The notes under the pieces were generated by a model that had not been told where the DNA came from, did no database searches, and worked only from the letters and a program-made list of their open reading frames with translations. A program made the position numbers and the translations under genes. A DNA stretch of 14,497 nt, from the NCBI GenBank assembly GCA_003557445.1, contig PWOK01000181.1, positions 1 to 14,497 on the forward strand. Reading direction: 5' to 3'. This DNA is from Halanaerobiaceae bacterium (lineage in GTDB: Bacteria; Bacillota_F; Halanaerobiia; Halanaerobiales; CSSED10-376). Of this stretch, positions 14,276 to 14,497 are shown in pieces. Each line of letters starts with the position of its first letter. Position 1 is the first letter of the stretch.

Positions 14276-14497
14276 ATGTTGAATAAGGAAAAATATCTTT
14301 CTCATTTACATGGAGAGGAAGATAATATTTTAGGTGGATATATTCTTGATCAGATTGAGATGGTTCTCAAAAGAAAACAGGAACAGTTTACTGATTTTTT
14401 AAATCCCTATCAGAGAAAAATTGCTCTGAATATAATAAAACAGATATATGATATTAATTATCTGGAAGAGGGAGGTTATAAGAAGGCTGAAAGAAAG
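14276..14497 (+). CDS. ylmH: YlmH family RNA-binding protein, N-terminal part (3' end outside window)
   Basis: YlmH is an S4-domain RNA-binding protein that acts on stalled ribosome/peptidyl-tRNA complexes and is encoded just downstream of ylmG in many Firmicutes. Only the first 74 residues are present, from ATG 14276 to the window end with no stop. They match the N-terminal domain that precedes the S4 domain: KYLSHLHGEEDNILGGYILD, then EMVLKRKQEQFTDFLNPYQR and YLEEGGYKKAERK, the last resembling the GGYxxAER motif of the family. AAGGGAG at 14257-14263 is the likely ribosome binding site, at a rather long spacing of 12. A TTG one codon later is possible but less likely. The S4 domain and divIVA, expected downstream, are outside the window. 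Confidence 0.88.
   Translation, partial: MLNKEKYLSHLHGEEDNILGGYILDQIEMVLKRKQEQFTDFLNPYQRKIALNIIKQIYDINYLEEGGYKKAERK

Noticed and set aside
1..14497. Mobile elements, CRISPR arrays, defence genes or RNA genes
   Set aside because: No direct repeats of array type, no transposase or integrase motifs, no tRNA-like cloverleaf and no horizontal-transfer boundary were seen; the genes form one conserved block on one strand.

Overview
This window is a run of co-directional genes (all on the + strand) from an AT-rich, spore-forming member of the Firmicutes in the broad sense. It is the back half of the division and cell wall (dcw) cluster, followed by the spoIIG sporulation region and the ylm/sepF cluster. 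Gene content and order after ftsZ match the Bacillus/Clostridium arrangement (spoIIGA-sigE-sigG ... ylmC-ylmD-ylmE-sepF-ylmG-ylmH). The wall part is ordered murD-ftsW-murG-murC-ftsQ-ftsA-ftsZ, which resembles the E. coli order without ddlB rather than the B. subtilis order with murB. A Halanaerobiales-like or other anaerobic low-GC clostridial lineage is my guess from composition and gene order; the sequence does not prove it.

Region 1 (1-7357) holds the 3' end of murD and then ftsW, murG, murC, ftsQ/divIB, ftsA and ftsZ. It makes the peptidoglycan precursor (MurD, MurC), completes lipid II (MurG), polymerises it at the septum (FtsW) and builds the divisome (FtsQ, FtsA, FtsZ). A strong intrinsic terminator closes it.

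Region 2 (7358-10623) is a compact mother cell/forespore signalling module. SpoIIGA (pro-sigma-E protease) and SigE come first, preceded by a promoter whose -35 overlaps a Spo0A-box-like sequence. A strong terminator follows, then a sequence that fits the sigma-F consensus, then sigG and spoIIR overlapping by 4 bases. SpoIIR is the forespore signal that activates SpoIIGA, so sender and receiver of one checkpoint lie side by side with separate promoters.

Region 3 (10624-14497) holds ylmC/ymxH, ylmD (laccase-domain protein), an orphan HlyD-like membrane protein, ylmE (YggS-type PLP protein), sepF, ylmG and the start of ylmH. The ylmG reading frame is interrupted by an in-frame TGA at codon 38 while the rest of the protein continues in the same frame. 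This is the clearest anomaly in the window.

No mobile element, CRISPR array, tRNA or rRNA was seen, and no gene-free stretch exceeds 300 bases. I found no wholly new system. The most useful leads are the interrupted ylmG, the sigma-F-type promoter driving sigG-spoIIR, and the conserved-context orphan HlyD-like protein.
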